From Chara braunii (taxonomy: Eukaryota; Streptophyta; Charophyceae; Charales; Characeae): a stretch of 54,438 nt of DNA. A program made the translations under genes and the position numbers. The first letter of the stretch is position 1. Each line of letters opens with the position of its first letter. The DNA is taken from positions 3,979,374 through 4,033,811 of the forward strand of contig BFEA01000058.1 in assembly GCA_003427395.1 (NCBI GenBank), written 5' to 3'. The notes under the pieces are model-generated. The model did no database searches and had not been told where the DNA came from. It saw only the letters and a program-made list of their open reading frames with translations. Shown one piece after another: positions 53,318 through 54,438 of this stretch.

Positions 53318-54295
53318 CGGTATTAGCATGATCTGACGAGCCCACTCTTAAAGGTCTGAATGAGGTCAGGATGGAAAGAGAAGGGAAAACCTCCCTTATT
53401 GGTGTATACTTCTTAGGAAAATTCTCAGTCGGACGTTGGTCCAGGGCCTACGTTCGTGGTCCTTGTCCAGGACATCCCAGCTCCTAGGCTCGGCGTGGAA
53501 GGAATAACCCCTCTCCACAAGGTGCAGAAGAGGGTGAGATCCTCAACCACACTTGACAGTTGTCTAGCGTCGAAAGATTAACCCCTCAAAACACTTATCA
53601 GCCGACACTTGAGTGTCGAACATGGCCCTCGAGACTATCGAGGATCGCCCGACTATGGGTACCACGTAGTACTCCATCGTTGCGATTGCTTGTGTATGCT
53701 CGCATGGCTAGTTGATATGAGAAGGCCTTGCGTCCGCGATATTTTATACTAAAGTCTTACTCGCGATGCCTATCTGACTCTCACTTCCGAAAGTTATGGG
53801 TTGGATACTGAAGGGACTTGGAGTGTTGTTGTGCTGTTGTGTTTGTTGTGTTGTGTGTTTGTGGATGTAAGTGTTGTGATGTAACGCGTGGTGTACGTGA
53901 TCCGTCCTAGTCGACCGACGTCGAGTCGCGTTTGGGATCTCAGCCCCCCAGTGCGTCGATTTCCGTACGGGTTCGATTCTGGGCGTTGACCTCGCGTACC
54001 CCCCTATGCTACAGCGAACGAGAAACGCCCTCGGTCGGGCCACCTCTGCGATTGCATACGAGAAGCCTTCGCACGTGGTTCGGTAGCTCGGCGGGGATAC
54101 GCCCACCCAAGGGATGGTGACAGCCCCCGCAGGTGGAGGTAAAGGCGTGCCTCGCGTGACCCTGTCCTGTCTTAGGGGCGCGCGAGAGGTACGGTTGACG
54201 CACTCGGCCGGAGCGGCTGAAAACGCTCTACGACAAAATCCTGCAAAATCCTGCGTGACACGGCCGGGAGGGTCCCCATGCGGGACCGATGTGCT

Positions 54296-54297
<2 letters not shown>

Positions 54298-54349
<52 letters not shown>

Positions 54350-54377
54350 GTCGGCGCACCGACGCACATCAGCTCAA

Positions 54378-54438
<61 letters not shown>
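54298..54438 (+). repeat. (GA)n tracts at the right edge
   Basis: GA 54298-54347 and 54385-54438 flank ACGTCGGCGCACCGACGCAC. The first tract abuts the start of family A2. The second runs off the window. Confidence 0.97.

Larger units (their letters stand above)
44666..54299 (-). mobile_element. Family A element, copy A2 (about 9.6 kb, inverted)
   Basis: Reverse complement of 27720-33709 in block order: 54298-53870, 53690-53490, 53317-53302 (TATA), 52925-52770, 52620-52420 (122-bp units), 50640-50370, 45690-45160, 44850-44672. It ends GGGCCGACA on the minus strand (A1: GCGCCAACA). It is 3.6 kb longer than A1 because the interior holds tandem arrays A1 lacks. Its start has merged with a (GA)n tract, so no target duplication can be read. 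No coding domains. Confidence 0.65.

Overview
This is a eukaryotic nuclear window, most likely from a streptophyte (land plant or charophyte alga). It is dominated by mobile-element debris, satellites and (GA)n/(CT)n microsatellites and has very few genes. The plant-side evidence is a decayed mitochondrial insert (nad4, nad5, trnE-UUC, trnR-ACG), an L1-type LINE with a C-terminal reverse-transcriptase zinc-binding region, and a Ty3/gypsy remnant. A mitochondrial-type trnR(ACG) would fit a non-seed lineage better than a flowering plant; this is an inference. There is one assembly gap (40838-41660).

Layout. 1-4324: composite GA satellite, (CAT)n/(CAC)n block, G-rich repeats, long GA and CT tracts. 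4325-12030: a probable minus-strand LTR retrotransposon, with two old diverged ~2.6-3.1 kb repeats flanking a broken Ty3/gypsy RT-RNase H fragment; a near-perfect 79-bp-arm hairpin interrupts the left repeat. 12965-15301: a tRNA-like SINE head, then two exons whose splice phases fit and which read as the start of a classical protein tyrosine phosphatase domain. This is the only convincing host gene here. 16107-16688: a 582-bp MITE with perfect 29-bp inverted ends. 18070-20500: degenerate satellites. 22303-27719: a heavily frameshifted LINE (endonuclease, reverse transcriptase, zinc-binding region); its 3' end seems to resume at 33714 and finish in poly(A) at 34419, because a 5.99-kb element (family A, copy A1, 27720-33709) sits between with TG...CA ends and a GTGT target duplication.

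34530-36030: the mitochondrial insert, in which plus-strand nad4 runs straight into minus-strand nad5. 36291-36663, 37204-37325 and 41690-42092: three more inverted-repeat elements. 44666-54299: copy A2 of family A in the opposite orientation, enlarged to 9.6 kb by several tandem arrays: 43/44/45-bp, 34-bp, a dense TGACGTGGC-like field, and a 62-bp satellite with ~775-bp higher-order periodicity.

The most unusual content is family A. It is one element family seen twice in opposite orientation, with the same order of promoter-like TATA, satellite leader, conserved block and terminal hairpin, but with different internal arrays in each copy. I do not recognise it as a described family and cannot search databases. 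Nearly all other long ORFs are products of microsatellites or antisense reading and are left out. All similarities were judged by eye; percentages and edges are approximate.
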